Positions 62,071-64,000 of a stretch of DNA of 64,000 nt are shown here, piece after piece. The translations under genes and the position numbers were made by a program. Origin of the DNA: Aspidapion aeneum (taxonomy: Eukaryota; Arthropoda; Insecta; Coleoptera; Brentidae); the NCBI GenBank assembly GCA_963576565.1, contig OY755038.1, positions 63,219,622-63,283,621 of the forward strand, written 5' to 3'. Below the pieces are notes generated by a model, which was given only the letters and a program-made list of their open reading frames with translations, was not told the DNA's origin and did not search any database. How positions within the stretch are numbered: position 1 is the first letter of the stretch; the number at the start of each line of letters is the position of its first letter.

Positions 62071-64000
62071 GGGGTCAACATTCTTCTGTTTTCAAGACAT
62101 AGACTTTTTAAATTTAGAGGGGTGGAGGAAAAAAAATGTTCTACCAAAAAAGAAAATCTGCCACCATCAAATGATTATCTGGCTAATTAGGATTCAAAAA
62201 TTTGGTGTTCGTTTTTTGATTAAATGACAAGTTGGGTAGATACAGGCTGCCAAAATTACCTCTTAAAATGAGTAAAAGAAAATTAAATTTTTGCTTACCT
62301 AAACTTATAAAATAGTAATATTAATTATATGTTCTTATGTTTACTTAGATACTTGTTTCTAATAATATGAAACATCAACAAAAACGTTGCGCTTAATATG
62401 GTATTTATAAAAGTTTATAAATTCTTTTAAAAAAATTGCGGGCACAATTGTTTTCAAAATCATATTTTGTCCTATTCTGGTACAAAATTTCAGCAAATTT
62501 TATATATTTGCTGTGTTTTTAAAAAAGATTTATTGAAAAAGGTTTAAAAAATCGTTCACTTTGATGCTATGTATCTTGAAAACATTTTTTTATACCTTAG
62601 GGCAACCTCCAGGAACCTAAAAGGCACATCAGTGAAAAAGTAATGCTTATTTACTGTAGTAAGTAGAGCAAGCGAGTAGTTTGCTTTGAGATTCAAACCT
62701 AACGCGGAGTCATAAAATTTGGTTATAGAAATTGTTAAAATAAATTGACATGCACTGTTGCCATAAATTTGTTGAAACGTTGCATTTGCCATGTCGTATA
62801 TTTTTAACAATTTGAAGACGCAATTTACGAGAGACTTTAAAAGTTTTAATAGGATTTGTGGGCCAGTAAATTGCAACATCTGTTTGAGTTTCAAGCACTT
62901 CAATAACATAACGACAAAAATGTAGCTTTTTAAATTAGGGTCACTTTTTGCCACATCTTGATGATCCAAGGTTTTTAATAAAAAATGAATCGAATTTTTT
63001 TTGCATTTGATAGCTTGTGAAGTTTACCAAATTAGTAAGTTAGGTATTACCACAACTTTATGGTATTACTGATTTTGCTATCTCATGTCTCTTTAAAATT
63101 AAAAACACAAACATTTTTTTAAAACACAACGTCGGTTTGCTCGACTTTACAGTAACTCGGTAAGATGGGGAATTACAGTTTTGGGTTTATTCAAAAGAAA
63201 TGAGTTCTTACCGACACTTTCAAGTAACCGAAAACAAAAATGTAAAATTTTATGAGATATTGTTATTCAGTTTTTAGGCTAAACGCTGTTATCTCGTAAA
63301 CTATTAAACCATCTCCCACCAAAAAGGTAGATGGGATATTTGCACCCTGCTTTGGTATAAATCGATTTTCTGGCTCACCCAAAGAAATTCAAGGAACCCT
63401 AGAAGACGCATCCCCATTATTTAATACGCAAATTCATTCATCATGCATGAAATCTCAGAAAATTTCGCCGAACCTCGCAGGCAACACTGTAAGAGGTATA
63501 AAAGAGAAATCAATGAAAAACCATGGGCGTGCAGATTTTGTTGAATATAAAATAAATATATTATAGACATTTTCCTATAAAATTTTTGCACCCAAAATTA
63601 TAAAATTTAAATAAGTGTAAAATATTACCGGTACAGCTTTGACAGCCATTCTATTTAAATGACTCTTTTTACAGAATTAATTTTTTTATCGATTTATAAT
63701 ATTAGAAACCAATAACTTATTTACAGCTGGTAATATCCGTAGTTTTGATTTTTATTATTTTTCCCTAAAGCTAGGAAATCTACTTTATATTATTTTTTCT
63801 GGATATAGAAAAGTGTTACTTTAATCCCTAAAATTTAAAACACAGGTAAAAGTGTATCTTTTTATTTCAAATTGTCAATGTCAAAAGATGTTTTTTTTAG
63901 CTTTTTACTCTTTCACCTTGGTGTAGTAAATTTGTTCTGTTAAAAAAAGTCAAAAACTTCGAATTATATACTCAGACCTTGAGATATTTATCAAAATTTT
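62071..64000. other. Noncoding, AT-rich
   Basis: No supported gene. A 137-codon minus-strand frame at 62556-62969 has no recognisable domain. Confidence 0.35.

Noticed and set aside
62556..62969. 137-codon minus-strand frame as a gene
   Set aside because: No recognisable motif, no neighbours, and composition like surrounding noncoding DNA.
1..64000. tRNA, rRNA or CRISPR loci
   Set aside because: No T-arm/acceptor pairs, rRNA-like blocks or regularly spaced short repeats with unique spacers were seen by eye.

Overview
The window looks like insect nuclear DNA, probably a beetle or another large-genome insect. It is AT-rich and dominated by transposable elements typical of insects: BEL/Pao and errantivirus-like LTR retrotransposons, a Penelope-like element (PLE), RTE- and jockey/CR1-like LINE remnants, MITEs and simple repeats. 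I see no bacterial-type genes, no tRNA or rRNA gene and no CRISPR. The only candidate for host coding sequence is a small two-exon model at 4190-4509, and it is weak.

Layout. 1-14700: noncoding repeats (a (CTGT)n element with three ~117-bp repeats, a TIR element, a foldback element, a CCGCCATCTT repeat) and dead LINE pieces (RTE-like RT 4700-5200; jockey/CR1-like endonuclease 9430-9980; LINE 3' end 10190-10560; jockey/CR1-like RT 13430-14640 split by a (TA)n tract). 15700-26140: two (TA)n tracts with mirrored CACCTCA-rich flanks, between which sits a complete BEL/Pao element (BEL-1, 18398-25751). It has an intact 1754-residue Gag-Pol frame, ~870-bp LTRs and a 5-bp target duplication CCTTG. 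26326-29764: a 710-bp tandem duplication with an inverted tail, then a MITE with ~110-bp inverted repeats.

30830-49680 is a three-layer nest. The oldest layer is a minus-strand, env-bearing, errantivirus-like (Ty3/gypsy) provirus. It has lost gag and the protease core and carries stops and frameshifts. A PLE array (43446-48652) is inserted in its RT, flanked by a 13-bp duplication. A second complete BEL/Pao element (BEL-2, 31330-39286) is inserted in the 3' end of env. BEL-2 has a 1763-residue intact frame, two 710-bp LTRs that appear identical by eye, and a 5-bp duplication CATTG. BEL-2 is therefore very recent. The PLE array has the layout known for this class: a 5'-truncated minus-strand copy head-to-head with a partial direct copy (pseudo-LTR) and then a fuller plus-strand copy. 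All three copies of its 3' end carry a hammerhead-like stem.

49680-64000: more MITEs and tandem repeats, a LINE RNase H remnant (54480-55260), a second inverted copy of the CCGCCATCTT repeat, and two RTE-like LINE remnants lying tail to tail (57120-58815 plus; 58889-62070 minus).

Only BEL-1 and BEL-2 look capable of making a complete polyprotein. The most unusual structure is the BEL-2 leader (32100-32450), a tandem array of near-perfect RNA hairpins between the 5' LTR and gag.
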